Shown piece by piece: positions 27,587 through 41,263 of a stretch of 64,000 nucleotides of DNA. The stretch is from Auanema rhodensis (Eukaryota; Nematoda; Chromadorea; Rhabditida; Rhabditidae). The first letter of the stretch is position 1. Each line of letters begins with the position of its first letter. A model generated the notes under the pieces. It was not told the DNA's origin and ran no database searches. It worked only from the letters and a program-made list of their open reading frames with translations. Both the position numbers and the translations under genes were made by a program. The stretch covers positions 13,898,131 through 13,962,130 of the forward strand of contig OZ059894.1 in the NCBI GenBank assembly GCA_964057225.1, read 5' to 3'.

Positions 27587-30500
27587 ATGTGCGGAATTTG
27601 GGCTTCTCTCGGCTTAGCACTTCCGCCAACGGAATATCAGCAGCAGCAGTTTCTGAAGATTGTGGGTCGTGGCCCAGACTATACTGCTTTGGAAGAAGTA
27701 CAGCCCAATGTTCTTCTTGGTTTTCATCGTTTAGCCATTGTAATGGTAAGTTTTAAAAACCTTCTTCCAACTTTTTAGAGAAAATTATTAAAGATTTTCA
27801 TATTTTTATTTTCATTTTGTTTCTTAAAATGATTGTTGTTGTATTGTAGCCTGGTGATATTCCAAGCCAACAACCAATTGTTGGTCATGGTCTTGCTGTT
27901 GTTTGTAATGGAGAAATCTACAATCACAAAGAACTTAAGGTATTTTCTATCATCATAACATATACAATAAAAATAATTTTAATAATATTTAGAAAGGATC
28001 TAATCTTGATTTGTCAAATAATGGCAGTGATTGTGCTGCTATTATTCATGCTTTTATCAATAATAGTATGTTATTTATACATGAAAATAATAACTTATAT
28101 GAAATATTTTATAGACTTTGATTTGAAAGCTGCATGTGCTTCTTTGGATGGAGTTTTTGCTTTCATTATGGCTGATTCAAACAATGTTTATGTTGGACGT
28201 GATCCTATTGGAGTTCGTCCATTATTCTATGGAACTGATAGTAATGGTACGTTCTCTTAAGTCATTTTTCTATTTTTAGAACATTTCAAAAGAAATATCT
28301 CTTTTTGGAGCTGAAAAGATAAAAAAAGACAAAGTGTAATCAGAACTTAAAAGAAATAAAACTGGGGAGGGGGTGAGGACAAGGAGGTGATAGGATAGGA
28401 AGGAGCTTTTTTCGTCCAACGTTCTCTCTTTCTGTCTCATTTCTCCCTCTTTTCCTCTCATTGTGTGATAGTTCCACTTTTTCCCTTTTGAGAATTAGTG
28501 ATTCACCAAGAGTGTAACTGTCTGTAAATGCTCTCTCTCAACTCTCTCATCAGCAGAGGAGCTGTTTTGGAGATTCTCGGAAATAAGATGAATGGCCGAA
28601 AAACAGTCTGCAGCTTACTCACGCTCCAGCGTCCTTCTTCACCATCTTATCTAATTATCATCTTCCTCTTGTGTAAACATCCTATCGAGTCGAAGAAGCT
28701 TAAAGCAATTGACTATGAATCTCATGATGCTAATGGACAATGCCAGAAGTCGTCACCGTTGATGACAGTAAATTTTCTGTCTAGAACCTCATCCGGAATC
28801 TTTCCTTCTCCTATGACGATCAACTATTTATCATCATCAACGTCCAGATTCTGTTTTCCTCCTTTCAAATTCTTGGTTTTCTTTTCCTCCAACATGTTTT
28901 GGCGCCCAAGGTAAGGGTAAACATGCAGGAGGTGTTATCACGTAAGCCGCTTAAGCTTTACAACCGCTTCTTGGTATATGAAAAATAAAATTAAAGAAGG
29001 GAAGATGTAAAATATGATAAATGAAATGTAACAGAGCATTTTATATCCTTCTTTTCAGGAGTATTGTTTTTGGGATCTGAAGTTAAAAGTATTGAAGAAT
29101 TATGTGATAAAGTTGAATATTTCCCACCTGGATGTTGTGCAACTATTCCACTTAACTTCAAGGGCAGGTTAGTACTTTATTCTATAAATAAAATATATAA
29201 TATTTGATGTTAGTTTCTAATTTATTTCTATTTTTCTAGAACAATTCCCGTTCAACAATACTTTGTTGTTCCAACAATTGCTGATCGTTGCCTCTCCATG
29301 GATATGACTCAGGTATTGATTTAAACTTCAAAGATTTCATTTAAAATAATTAATTTACAGGATCTTGTTCGTAAAGTGCTTATCAAATCTGTTGAAAAAC
29401 GTTTGATGGGAAACCGTAATTTCGGTTTCATGTTATCTGGTGGTCTTGATTCTTCCTTGATTGCATCTATTGCCACTCGCTTCTTAGCTACTGTATGTCT
29501 ACAAATGGCCATCGGATTGACGTCATTCGTTTGTTTTCAGAAACCAGTTGCTTTTTCCGTTGGCTTCGAAGACTCTCCAGATTTGGAGAATGCCCGTCGT
29601 GTAGCTGAATTTCTAAACATTGAACATCGTGTCCTTGTCATTACACCTCAACAATGCCTTGACATCATTCCAGGTATGTTGACACTAGCTTTTCATTTTA
29701 TAAAACATCAATGCTTCCTAACAGCTATAATTGACTTTATCCACATTTCTCACGTCATCTGAATTTCAGAAGTCGTTTATGCTCTGGAGACATTCGATCC
29801 CCTCATCATTCGCTGTGGTGTTGCTCACTATCTCCTATGTAAACATATTTCTGAAATCTCCGATGTTAAAGTACTTCTATCAGGTAGGTCTATACACTAT
29901 ATTGATAAGCTTGAACAACAAAAAACAATAAAACAACAAAAATCAACAGTCAACACATCTCCATTTTTCGACATATCGTCTACGACGTCGATCTGTACGT
30001 TGACGCCGTCGCTTCGCGACAGATTCTATTTCGGGGATATCGAAGTTAGCTTGCTCACTTGACAATCATCTCATCTCGTTGACTATCAGTGAGATGCACC
30101 AGGCAGTGGATTGTTGAGCACAACTTTTCAATTTTGCCTTTCTCTATCTCTTAGCAATTTACGTCAGTAATCTCGAGCAAATAGATGGAAGTAATGGATA
30201 AAAACGAGTTTTCTCTTATAAGACTAACTTTTTTTATTTAAGAGATACATTTCTTGAGTTTTCAATAGTAGTCCGTTTGCCCTTTTATCCTTAAAAAATC
30301 TTATCCAATCGTTAGCTTTTTATTGAACTTTTGTAATGTACGGAGAAGAGTAATCTGAACTCCTTCTAAGCTACCGTAATCTTTTAACTTTTTCTTAGAA
30401 CAGCTTTTGAAATCGATACTTTTGATGATATCTTTTGATTCTTTTTTCATTTCATTTCAACTAATTTTATCATTTTTGGAAGAAAGTTAATCTTTTGATC

Positions 30501-31558
30501 TTTATTACATAATGACTTATTGGGAAGAAAGGAATGAAACGACGGAAGCTACAAACATCCCAAAATAGACATAAATAAAGAAAAGAAAGATGAGAAGAAA
30601 TACAAAGAAAACGAAAAAAACAAAATAAGATTTTGATTTTTCAAAGAAAAGAATGGTACTTACTATCTGCCTCTTATCTTCTGAATCCAAAAATTATTTA
30701 GTCATTAGAATACATTTTTCAGGTGAAGGAGCTGATGAACTCTTTGGATCTTATGCTTACATGCAGAAAGCTCCAAATGCTTTCCATTTACATAAGGAAA
30801 TGCTTCGTCGCTTAAAGCATCTTCATCAATATGATGTTCTTCGTTGTGATCGTGCTACTTCATGCCATGGTCTGGAGATTCGTGTTCCATTCTTAGACAA
30901 AAAGTTTGATTCTTTATAGTTATTCCTGAATTTACTTAAACTGTTACAGATTCATTGACTTGGTTACACGTCTTCCACCTACATACAAGCTTATGCCAAT
31001 GAAGCTTGAGAAGCATGTTCTTCGTAGTGCTTTCGCTAAATGGCTTCCTGAAGAAGTTCTCTGGAGAAGCAAGGAAGGATTTGCTGAAGCTCTCGGTAAG
31101 CTATACTTCATTTAGTTTGAACACATACACATAAGTAATTATCCAAATATCATTAAATCTTTTCTTTTCTTTCAGGAAAAACTGATCTTGGTGATATTGT
31201 TCATAATCATGCTTCATCTATCGTGAGTGAAGATCTGTTCAACACTCGTGCCGAGAGATTTCCTGATCGAACTCCAGAAACCAAAGAAGAATTCTGGTAC
31301 CGTGATATCTATGAAAACACCTTCAATTATGGAAAAACTGCTCATATGGTTCATACTAAGGTTTATAGGTATGTTTTGTGTCTTTAAATATATTAATTAT
31401 ATGTAAATATAATTATTTTTTATAGAACAGCTGCTTGGCATCATGTGGAAGAGAAAGAAAACTTCAAAGACTCATTGGATGTTAAGGAAGATATTCCTGA
31501 TCTTGTGCGTATGAGACGTCGATCAACTGGTTCCGCTATGATGTCTGGTGTAGCTTAA
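27587..31558 (+). CDS. asns: Asparagine synthetase (glutamine-hydrolysing)
   Basis: Thirteen exons (27587-27745, 27850-27939, 27993-28065, 28115-28246, 29059-29167, 29240-29312, 29361-29492, 29541-29673, 29770-29883, 30723-30903, 30950-31095, 31176-31368, 31426-31558) sum to 1668 nt, giving 555 aa, close to the 561 aa of human ASNS. It makes asparagine from aspartate, glutamine and ATP in the cytosol. The start MCGIWA places the catalytic Cys2 of the class II amidotransferase domain. RGPDY and NGEIYNHKEL follow as in the family. The synthetase half has the PP-loop SGGLDSSLIA, then SGEGADELFG and EIRVPFLD. The start is preceded by a splice acceptor (TTAGATAG, four bases before). Introns 4 and 9 are each over 800 nt, unlike the others of about 50-100 nt. 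C. elegans has asns-1 and asns-2; I cannot tell which is orthologous. Confidence 0.96.
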
Positions 31559-33080
31559 TTTTGATGAAAAAAAGCAAAAATACCATAGTTCTTTCTCTCT
31601 TTGTCACTCTCTGTGATCACTTACTCTTCGTCTCTCTATATCATTCTTTCCCTTCCTTTCTTTCCTATTTACAAAAGTATTACGAAAAGCAGATATTATG
31701 CTTGTGTAGACGTCAATTACAATCATCAATGTCATTACCGTTCCAACTAGCTTGAAGTTGATATGTTTATCTGTCGGTTGTAGCTATTCCCGAATATGAT
31801 ACTCATTAGTCTGTCTGATGACTATTCACGACATTCTTTTAAAGAGAAAATTCCGAAGACGTTCCATCATCTTCAGCATTAATCTCAAAGTATCATTTGT
31901 GTCTTCAATAACCTATATATGCATCTAATACATTCAACATCCTATCTGTTCATTACTTCATCAGTCTTACTTTCTTTCTCTTGTCCCCCTTCCCCTTTAC
32001 ACCCCTCATTCCACTTGTGAATATTTCAAATTTGAATTTTCTAAAGTAGAATGTTACTTTTTCATATTTTCACTTTTATATTCCGTTTGTATGCATCTAA
32101 TCCAAACTGATTCCTTTATTCATTTTCCTTTCCATGACGCCTTTTGCCATTGCCTATCATAATCTATGAGACAAATGTTAAGAGTTCCGGTGTCATTTAG
32201 ATGATTCGCTAGAAACATTTAAATTTTATTTTTTTTTCTTTCATACTATTACTATAAATATATATATTATATTATATAATTTTAATATATATATGTATAT
32301 CTATTTTGACATATGTTTTATATTTTTAAAACTTATTCTTAACTTGTAATATCTACTATATATTACTATTGTTTGTACATATATCGCTAATAAAATTGCA
32401 TTGCAACCTTTTTTTTAAGCTTTTTTAAACATCTCATCCCTTCTTCCGTTCATGAAATACTTGAGTATTTGCCGGTTCCGGTCATTTTTCCGGAGACAAA
32501 AAGAATTAAAAGAGAAAATAAACAAACGACTGATAGCGACCTGATCTAAAGATTTTCTTTTTTGCTCTCGTTCACTTTCATTCTCTCTCTATCCGTCAAT
32601 TTTTCTCTCAATTTCTCTCCTTTTTCTTATATGTTTCTTTTTTTTCTCTTTAAATTCTTTTCCTAATTTCTCAAGAATTCTTCTCCGGTTTCAAACCCTC
32701 CGGAAAAGTGCAAATAATAGTGGAGACGACTAGAAATGACAGTTGGAAAAAGAGAAAAGAAACTCTTAAATCTAATGAATACCAAAACTCAAAAAAAAAA
32801 GAAATTATTAATGAAAAGCTTACTTGATGTTATATATTTTTATTCAATTATAAAAAAAATATTTCTAATAAAGAATTACACGTCAAATTACGTGACAAAA
32901 CAGCACAAAAAATTTAAAAAAGTGAATGAAATGAAAACAGCCAATTATATGATGTTCATTTGAAAAATATGATTTACACGTTTTCACGTAAAAAATTTAA
33001 AATCATCATTTTCTTCCTAAAATATAGATCGCCTGGTTTGATATTACTTGTGAAAAGAAATTTACGTACTTGAATAAATT
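31559..33080. other. 3' flank of asparagine synthetase and upstream region of the phosphatase gene
   Basis: No further exon is supported. An open frame at 32736-32963 is Lys-rich and A-rich. It could join the phosphatase through a weak donor, but the short first exon at 33081 fits better. Confidence 0.5.
32389..32394 (+). terminator. Candidate polyadenylation signal of asparagine synthetase
   Basis: AATAAA about 830 nt after the stop codon, in a stretch just before a T-rich run. It is one of several possible signals in this AT-rich 3' region. Confidence 0.3.
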
Positions 33081-34920
33081 ATGTGTCTTCGTAAGAAGTA
33101 AATTATATTTTTCTGTTATAAATTAAATATTTTTATTATTTTAGATTACAAAAATTAATAAATAATGCTGTAAATCCGAAATCGAAAACGAAACAAAGCG
33201 AACAGACATCAGATGATACTCGTGAGATAAATTTTAATTATACTTAATGTAGTAATATATGTATTTATTTATTCAGCTGATCATAACACAAAAGAAAAAT
33301 CCAAAGATGCACCTGAGCCGCCAAAAACGGCTCTTCCTTCTCCCAATCGTCAAAGAAAACATCGAGATGCTGAAAGAACTCAAGCAGATAGTCCAAGTCC
33401 ATTGAAACAGAAAGGACAGAAAAAACATTGTGTAAGCTGAAATATTTAATTTTTTTTCAAAAAATCAGATTATATTCAAAAACATTTCTCATTCATCTAG
33501 AATGAGAGCTCTTTCCGAGTACCGAAATCAAACTCAAAAGCTAGAGAAATCGTAAGTTTGTTTATTTACTAAATTTTTGTTATTAATTTCATTTTGTTTT
33601 TCTAAAAAGGTGCAATCTTGGGTACAACGTGCACTTGACATGGGAGTACCAAATCTCGTACGAGAATTTCAATCATTAGCAAAATGGAATCCGGATAACA
33701 TGACATATAATGCTTTTCTTCAAAACAAAGAAAAAAACAGGTAAATTATATTATATACTATATAGTATAAGTTTATTTGATTATCTTAGATATCAAGATG
33801 TTCCTTGTCAAGATGATCGTCGAATTGTTCTCAATTGGCCAGGCTTGGATAGTGATTACATTCATGCAAACTTTGTTGCAACACCAAATAGTGATAAACG
33901 ATTTATATGTACTCAGGTAAATTATAAATTATTAATTATACAAAATAATAATAATGTAGGGACCATTAGAAGGAACTCAATTTTCATTTTGGGCTATGGT
34001 CATACAAGAAGAAGTTGAAAGTATTATAATGCTTTGTAATACAATTGAATGTGTTAGTTATATATAACTTAAAATAATATTGTTTATCAATAATATTTTA
34101 GGGAAAAATTAAATGTCATCAATATTATCCGATTGAAAAGAATTCATCTCGTTTATTTGGTGAAGCAGAGTCAGCTATACTAATTACAACCATTGAGGTT
34201 ATTCAAATTAGTTTTTCATTTAAAAACAAAATAAGTTCAGACCAGAGTTCTTTCAAATGAAGACCCATTTGTACGTGTTTCAAAGATGATTGTGCATTGG
34301 AAAAGCAAAACAGGTGAAACTTTGTCACGAATCATCAGCCATTATCAATGGGAAAACTGGCCTGACCGTGGTGTTCCTCCAACAAACTTGACAGCAGTTG
34401 TAAGGATTTTTCGTTCAAATATTTCATTATTTCGATTATTAATCTTTAGAATATTTTATCTCAAGTTCGCGGTTCCACTAAACCTATTTTGGTTCATTGT
34501 TCAGCTGGAATTGGAAGAACCGGCACAATCGTTGCTATTGCATACATTCAAGAAAAAATGCAAGCTGGTGTAAGTTGAGAACATTTTTAAAAAAAATTCT
34601 AATAACAATATAATTATTAAAAATTATTATTTTTTTCTAATTTCAAGTTGAATTGCATGGATATGAATGATCTTTTAAAAGAATTAAGAAGTCAAAGACC
34701 ATACTCAATTCAAAATGAATTTGTAAGATTATTATCTTAATTATACATATATATATAGTTAATTTTCATTATATTTCAGCAATACATCTATGTTCATCGA
34801 GTATTATTGGCTTATTTTCTCGAGCGATATGCTGACCGACACATTTCTTGCTTGCAAGGAGAAAATGCCGAAAAATACCGAAAATGGGTTGAAGAATATA
34901 AACTACTTACGTCTCAATAA
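33081..34920 (+). CDS. Non-receptor protein tyrosine phosphatase
   Basis: A spliced gene of about 11 exons. Exon 1 (33081-33097) codes for MCLRK and joins exon 2 at 33145 in frame through a 47-nt intron. The N-terminal third is basic and low in complexity ([26 protein letters not shown]). The PTP domain follows with its motifs in order: [20 protein letters not shown], the WPD loop as [11 protein letters not shown], and the active-site loop [10 protein letters not shown] with the nucleophilic Cys codon at 34498-34500. Further on, [16 protein letters not shown] is the usual Q-loop region. The protein ends EEYKLLTSQ. It hydrolyses phosphotyrosine in other proteins, probably in the cytosol since no signal or membrane segment is seen. 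Nematodes carry large lineage-specific sets of such single-domain PTPs, many expressed in sperm, so one-to-one orthology is not claimed. The 5' end is the least certain part. Confidence 0.88.
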
Positions 34921-35131
34921 CTAACTGAAACAAACATATTGTTAAAAAGAAAAAAACTTCAAAAATAATGTTTTTCCTATTTGATTTACTTTCATATTCT
35001 GCTTTCATCTGAATTATCATAGCGTATATTTTCTTTTTTTACTTCTTTTTTTTTAAATTTGAAAGTAATTAATAAGATTTATATGATTAGAATGAAATAA
35101 TAATTTTAAAATCAAGTAGATATTTGCAAAT

Positions 35132-37274
35132 TTACACTTGTGAAGAAGCATTGAGAGGTAGTTTGGTTGTTTCTTCAACACTAGGCTTTTCCGACGATTG
35201 CTCAGTATAGCTGGCAGGCTTGTCCGTGAAGAAGATATATGCTAAGAAATTTGCCTGAAACATATCAATGTGGTATCTTCTCAATTTTTTTAATTACTAT
35301 TAGAAGCATCAATCCACAAATCAAATAAACGGGTGACCATTGTTCCGCCGATGTTTCATCAGTAACTAATTGCTGAACAAGTAAAGGAGATGTGAATAAA
35401 GCAACGCATTTCATCCATTGAATTGTTCCAATAACAATATGGGCAAACTGTCTAAAAATTCATAAAAAAGGTTACAATCTCAGCAAGAAATCATGAAAAA
35501 CCTTGAAGTTAAAGTTCCGCATTTGTAAAATCCAGCACAGTTCATGCTAGAGAAGCAATGAAAAAGTGTGAAAAGTATAACCGATAGAATAGCTGATTCA
35601 ATATATCTGAAGGAAAGAAAATTTCTCGTAAACATTTAATGAGAAAATTTAATGATCTCTATTATGTATTGAAACATACCCAATACATGCTAATATGATA
35701 CCGGGTATACCAACAGCTAATGTATTGAAAAATAACATTTTAGTCATTTCAGATACGCATCTATAATATAATATTTTAATTTTTATAATTTTATTTTATG
35801 TTTTTGTTAGTGATCTCATTATTTTTGGTCAAATTATTTTAAGTTGAAATTACTTACTTAACTTTATCACTACATATTGCTGCTACAACTTTGAATGGTA
35901 TATGAGCTAATGTAGATATAGCTACCATATATCCAGTTGCTTGGATACTGTAGCCAAGAACTCGATTAAAGTATATTGGTGTATAAGTGACAATCAGAAT
36001 GACAACAGACATTTCTACAAATGCTGTAAACCATACAGAAAGAATTGTTGGGTCACTTAATAACTTCTGAAAAAAAAATTATTTTTCGTTTTTGATTACT
36101 GTATGTATATGATCTTACTGAATATGGTATGGATTTTGTTTTTCCTTCAATATGTTGCTTTGACTTTCCTTTTTGAATAACACTAAGTTCACGTAATGTT
36201 ACATATCTGGCTTTTTGTGGATCATCAGTGTAGCATATGAACCATAAAGTGAAGATGAGAAAACCAGCAACAGCATGAAGATAGTATGATGATCGCCATC
36301 CAAGTGTTACGCATAACTACAATTATAAATTATATTTTACGTATATTTTTCTGATAATACATTAATTTTTAATATTAAAAATAGTATTTTAGTGAATGCA
36401 ATTCTTTTGAGTCATTTTATAATATCTTCGATGTTTTCACATCATTTTGTTTTTCTTTTTACTTATGATATTTCTGAAACATACTTGACCAGTTACAGAA
36501 TTTGTGATAATACTTGAAAATGGTGTAAATGATGTCAGAATACCAATAATAATTGCTAATTCTGATAATGGAGCCCAACGAACACATATTAAACCAATAG
36601 CCGCAAAATCTGCAGCATATGCTAAACCCTAAAATAAATTTTGTTTGTTAAATATTACTTAAAATTATTATAAATTACCTGTAAAAACCGAATAAATAAA
36701 AAATACTCAATTCCGGCATGAGCCGCAAATGGTGTTAAAGCTGTAGCTACTACTGATAACATGCCACAAACAAAGAATGGATATCTGTAATTTTAAATGT
36801 TTATTATATAATTTTCTATTATATATTATATGAAACCTAGCTCCACATTTTGTATAAAGATAATTAATTGGAAATGTTCCAATCAATGTTCCAATGGCAA
36901 CAGCCCATATTATAGCTGATTTTTCGGATGTTGTATAATCATATATACTTTTAGTCTATAATTAAAATTTTTAATAAATTATAATTAATAGGAATTGGTG
37001 TATTTGAAAAAATGTCATTTGCGATTGAAAGAAATATGAAATAATTCATATAAATAGCTATATATTGTGGAGAAAGAAAGGAGTTTACCTGATTTCCTAT
37101 TGTATAAGTAGTGGAATAATCATCTTTCATACAAATAAAAGTAAAATTGATAATATTATAGTTAGAACAGATGCTAGTTAAACATAAGAATGACACGATT
37201 ATAATAACTATACGGTAATAATTACCAAATATAGTCATTCGATTCTGTAATATAGGTATATGTTCTTCAGCCAT
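35132..37274 (-). CDS. Second SLC17-like MFS transporter
   Basis: Minus-strand gene of about nine exons, converging on the phosphatase (212 nt between stop codons). The first exon, from 37274, reads MAEEHIPILQNRMTIFGNYY and then a hydrophobic segment with CLTSICSNYNIINFTFICM, where SLC17 proteins have TM1. Later blocks include AVAIGTLIGTFPINYLYTKC, GWRSSYYLHAVAGF (the TM6 region), the FTAFVEMSVVILIVTYTPI region and, near the end, AEQWSPVYLICGLMLL. The soluble tail ends PLNASSQV. It is more divergent from sialin than the gene at 16601-18615 and matches the style of nematode-expanded SLC17-like proteins. Substrate and membrane are unknown. The two transporters are on the same strand about 17 kb apart and are not obviously recent duplicates. 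Confidence 0.82.
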
Positions 37275-39289
37275 CTTTGAATTCAGAAGACAATATGAAT
37301 ACAGAAACTTCTTTTATAAGTTTCTGATAACCTCTATCTTTCTCTCTCTATGAACTCTGTTCTTATATCTGCTTTGATTTTTGCTTTAAACGAAAAGGGC
37401 GGTATAGGTTAGGTCAAAATGTCATTATAATGATTTATATATGGGAAATTACTTGAAATTTGGATGAGATTTCTAAAAAAATAATGATTTAAGGATAAAA
37501 AGTATAAGAAATAGAGAGACAAAGAGAAAAAGAAAGAGAGAAGAGAGAAATAAAATGAAAAGCGACAGAACATGTGAGTGAAGTTATGATCTTACGATGA
37601 AATAAGTTGAACGATATAAGAGCGATTTCAGAAAAATTAAGAAAAATATTATTAATCAATAATTATTCTGAACAATATATAATGTGTGTGATTGGGAGAA
37701 ATAATCAGCTAAGATATTCGGACAGAAAGAACCAGTTTTTAGTTATTTGATACATTTATCATTTGTTCTATCATAGCTTATATCTGATGTTGATTATCCA
37801 ATCATTATTATTAAACATAAACATGAAGCATTATGATTTCATCTGATTATCTATATATGATATGATTTATATTTATATTTGCTTTGTTCTTTTTTTTATT
37901 CTTTTCCTATTCCTTCAACACAATCTTTAATGCTTTTCTATTTTCATTTTCATTTAATTTTCTAATTAGTTCAATTTTAATCCTTAAGATCAATGTGTTG
38001 ATGGAGTAAATAACACGAAAAAAATTGTAAAAAGAACTGTGATAATTCCCAGAATACTGTTCATATTACTTGTCGATCTTTCGAACAAAGGTTGTCATCT
38101 AAATTTCTATTAACAGAATATACAGTATTCTCTTTTCTTTAAAGTGTGATCAGTGAACTTCAACCCCGTATATCTTGTCAATACGTCATGTATGTATATC
38201 AATGAGATCTTCACGTGAAATGTGTTGTGCAACAATTCGCAACATGCAAACTTTCTTTTTAAAAATTGCATCATTGCCTGGAATAAAAAGATGTAACTTA
38301 TTAGCTTCCACAGTTTGCATGATCAGTATGTCATTTGATTCAAGTTGATTTTTTGAACAACTTATTCGTTGAACACAAAATTATGCTTTTTTGATCTTTA
38401 ATAGTCTGGACACGTCAAACAATTCACACTTCAAAAAATGTTATCAGATGTTAAAGTAATTTTTATAAATAACATTGATAATACTATTAGCATATGTTTA
38501 TGTAAGTATATAAATATACATTTATACTATAGTATAGTATATATTTATTTATTTTTATTTTATAATTCTACTATTATTTATATTTTCTATATAATTTGCA
38601 TATTGATTATAAATTTTTTTAAAGTTATTTTGCACGTATACGGTATGATCAATATAAAATATGAAGATTTCTCAATTTATTTAAAGATTTGTCATTGAGC
38701 GGTTGAAGAATAATTCGCTTTGTTCATATGTTGAACATTTTTTTAAATTCTTTGCAAAAGTTTTGTATCTTTTGAATGATATCTTCTATATATATGTATG
38801 TGTTCTATGGTTTATAGATGTTCTTCCTTATTAATATTTGTTCTTTATTCAAATAGATTATAGATATTATGTAACTTTCTTTTCTTTTATATATTTTCTT
38901 ATTATTTGTTTTATACTGTTGTTGTTCTAACTATTTTTTTTTCATTTGATAAACAGAATATATTTGTTTTTAATCAACAAACTTTTTATCGAACGCCAAA
39001 AGAAGAGAGAAAATTGATACAACGATAATAGATAGAAATTCCCTCCTTAAGATGGAAAGAGGGAAGAAAGGAGGGAAAATGATCAAGAGAGAGAGAGAGA
39101 GCGAGAGATCAGAAAATGATGATGAAAAAATAGAACTTTTTAGTTCAAATTTAACATATCAAATAAAAAACAGATAAAAATAAATATTTTTAGGAATAGA
39201 AATCTGATGTAGCCAATATTTTGGCTTTTTGTTTCCAACTTCAAAGAACATCCATGTATAAGGATTTTCTAACTTCAATGTCTTTGAAA
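37275..39289. other. Intergenic region between the second SLC17-like gene and sbt-1
   Basis: AT-rich, with short GA tracts near 37514-37553 and 39089-39109. I see no coding exon. The left edge should carry the promoter or outron of the transporter and the right edge the sbt-1 3' UTR. Confidence 0.5.
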
Positions 39290-41134
39290 TTACCACACGT
39301 TACGTCCACTTTTCTTCTGAACAGTCTTTAATGGTTCTCCTTGAAGATAAGGATTCGGCATATGATGATTTGAACCGACTGATCGTTTTCGTCGAGGGAC
39401 CAGCTGGAAAATAAAAGAAAAAATGTTAAAAATGGAAGCATTGCAACAGCATTTCAGAGAATGTTATAAAGTTTATTATAACATTATTATATTAAACTTG
39501 ACCTATTTTTTAAATGTTACTGAACAACATATTGTTCAATTAACTAGAAATTCTTCAATTGAAAAAGCAGTTTTTGAAAATAAAACTTCTAGTGATGAAG
39601 CATATTGTTTAGACAGGAAAGGATAGGATAGGAAACGTAAAAAATCAACAAAAACGACGAAAAAGTAACAGTCGAAGCTTTTATTTTCAAAATGTAAAGC
39701 TGTGTACCTCGTCGGAACTGCGTTTTTCGTGGAATTTCTTGGCAATCATATTGCGATGAAGACCATTTTCATCAAGAAGATCTTGTAATGTCTGACCAAC
39801 TTCATTGGCTTCCTTCTCAGCACAGCTTAAATATATATTGTTATTATATTATTTGTTTACAAGTTTGATTAACAAGCATTTTTCAACAAAAAAAAAACTT
39901 ACTTGAACATATGTTCTTGGTCACAAATGCAGTGTTGTTGAGCTTGATAGTTGCGTGAGAAATCGGCACTGAAAAAAAGTCAATAATATGTATTTTTGTA
40001 AACAATCATTATTTTTTTTGTTTTGAGAAATATGAATATTTTGAAAATTTTACCTGTTTTCAAACTCTTCCAAGCATCCATCAGGGGAAGCATATCCAAC
40101 GGGGCAAGGATTTGGTGGCTCACAGTATGCAGGAAGAACGTTATCCGATTTTACCTATAAAATTTAATTTTTAAATAAATCATTAAGTTTATATAAGTTT
40201 TATTTATTTTTAATTTTTTAAATATTCTTCATATGTTTAAATATATAAATTAATTAGTAGAAATACTCAAAATAACCATATTCTTTCTTTTTCTTTCAAT
40301 CTCTTATATTCATTTAGTTAATTTCATTTATTATATTCCATAAACTAATTATTTGCATTTTTTTTCTTTGAAATAAAATTATAACAAAAGAAAAAACTTT
40401 TTTATTTTTGAATTTTTTATGTTTAAAACTTAAATAATTTACCTCTTGACGTTGTTGATATTCATCAGTTTCAGCCAATTTCTGTTCACCTTCTCCAGCT
40501 CCTCCTTTAATAACAAAATATTTATAAATAAAAAATACAATTTAAGATTAACTGACAAATTATTCAATATTACATAATAAAATATATTTTTTATGTTTTA
40601 CCTGTCATATATTTGTGACCAAAAGCCAATGGGGATGGAATATTTTCGGCGTCACGTGAGATCAAGTCAATGAAATCTCCAGAAGGCAACATCGATGATA
40701 AATCCGATGGCTGAAATAGTTTTCATAAATTGAAATACTTTCAGAATAATGTTAAATTTGTTTTTTTTAATTAAAAGGTTCAATACTTCATATTTGTTGT
40801 TTCAATATGTCTTCATTTCATATAAGCAAAGAGGAAGTGAAGGCATAAAAAACAATTTTATAAAATTTATTTTATAAAAATTTGATATTATGCCAAAATA
40901 AATAAGCAAATTGGTTTTAATTATTAAATATTTTATCTTAAAGAAAAAAATAATTATTGATAAGAAAATATGAGTGTTTCATGCTTAAATTTAGTTTTTT
41001 ATCTGATTTTTGAAATCATTTGAATAAATTCTTGATATATATAGGTAAAACAGTATGGGGAATTCAATTAAACTTACAGTTTCCAAATCATAAGCTGTTA
41101 CAACAGCTCCAAGGGCCAAAAGAAAGACCAGCAT
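39290..41134 (-). CDS. sbt-1: Neuroendocrine protein 7B2, chaperone of proprotein convertase 2
   Basis: Seven exons (41134-41078, 40710-40602, 40504-40443, 40154-40054, 39968-39903, 39825-39708, 39403-39290) give exactly 627 nt and 208 aa. 7B2 binds and activates the neuropeptide-processing convertase PC2 (EGL-3 in C. elegans) in the secretory pathway. A signal peptide MLVFLLALGAVVTA opens the protein. The family core GHKYMTGGAGEGEQ is followed by AYCEPPNPCPVGYASPDGC and ADFSRNYQAQQH. A furin-type site RRKR at the start of the last exon precedes a C-terminal peptide containing VQKKSG, the dibasic core equivalent to the PC2-inhibitory CT peptide of vertebrate 7B2. The start at 41134 is chosen for the signal peptide; the frame is open upstream to 41233 but has no ATG and hits a stop. 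Confidence 0.94.
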
Positions 41135-41263
41135 GACGGTTTTGGCCTCTCGTTTGGGGTTGTGAGGGGAAAACGTCGAAGGAGGAGGAGGAGGACTGCC
41201 CCACAGCTCCAATCGATACGTTGCCGCAGGCACACGGCTTCAGAGCTCTTCATACAGCCATAT

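Noticed and set aside
28528-28914. 128-codon open frame within asparagine synthetase
   Set aside because: It lies wholly in an intron of a gene whose exons are in frame without it, and its composition is not protein-like.
32736-32963. 75-codon Lys-rich frame as the first exon of the phosphatase
   Set aside because: It needs a poor donor and a long Lys/Ile stretch. The 17-nt exon at 33081 with a 47-nt intron restores frame with a better donor.
36951-37274. 107-codon frame as a separate small membrane protein
   Set aside because: Its start is the true first exon of the second SLC17-like gene; the rest is read-through into the intron.
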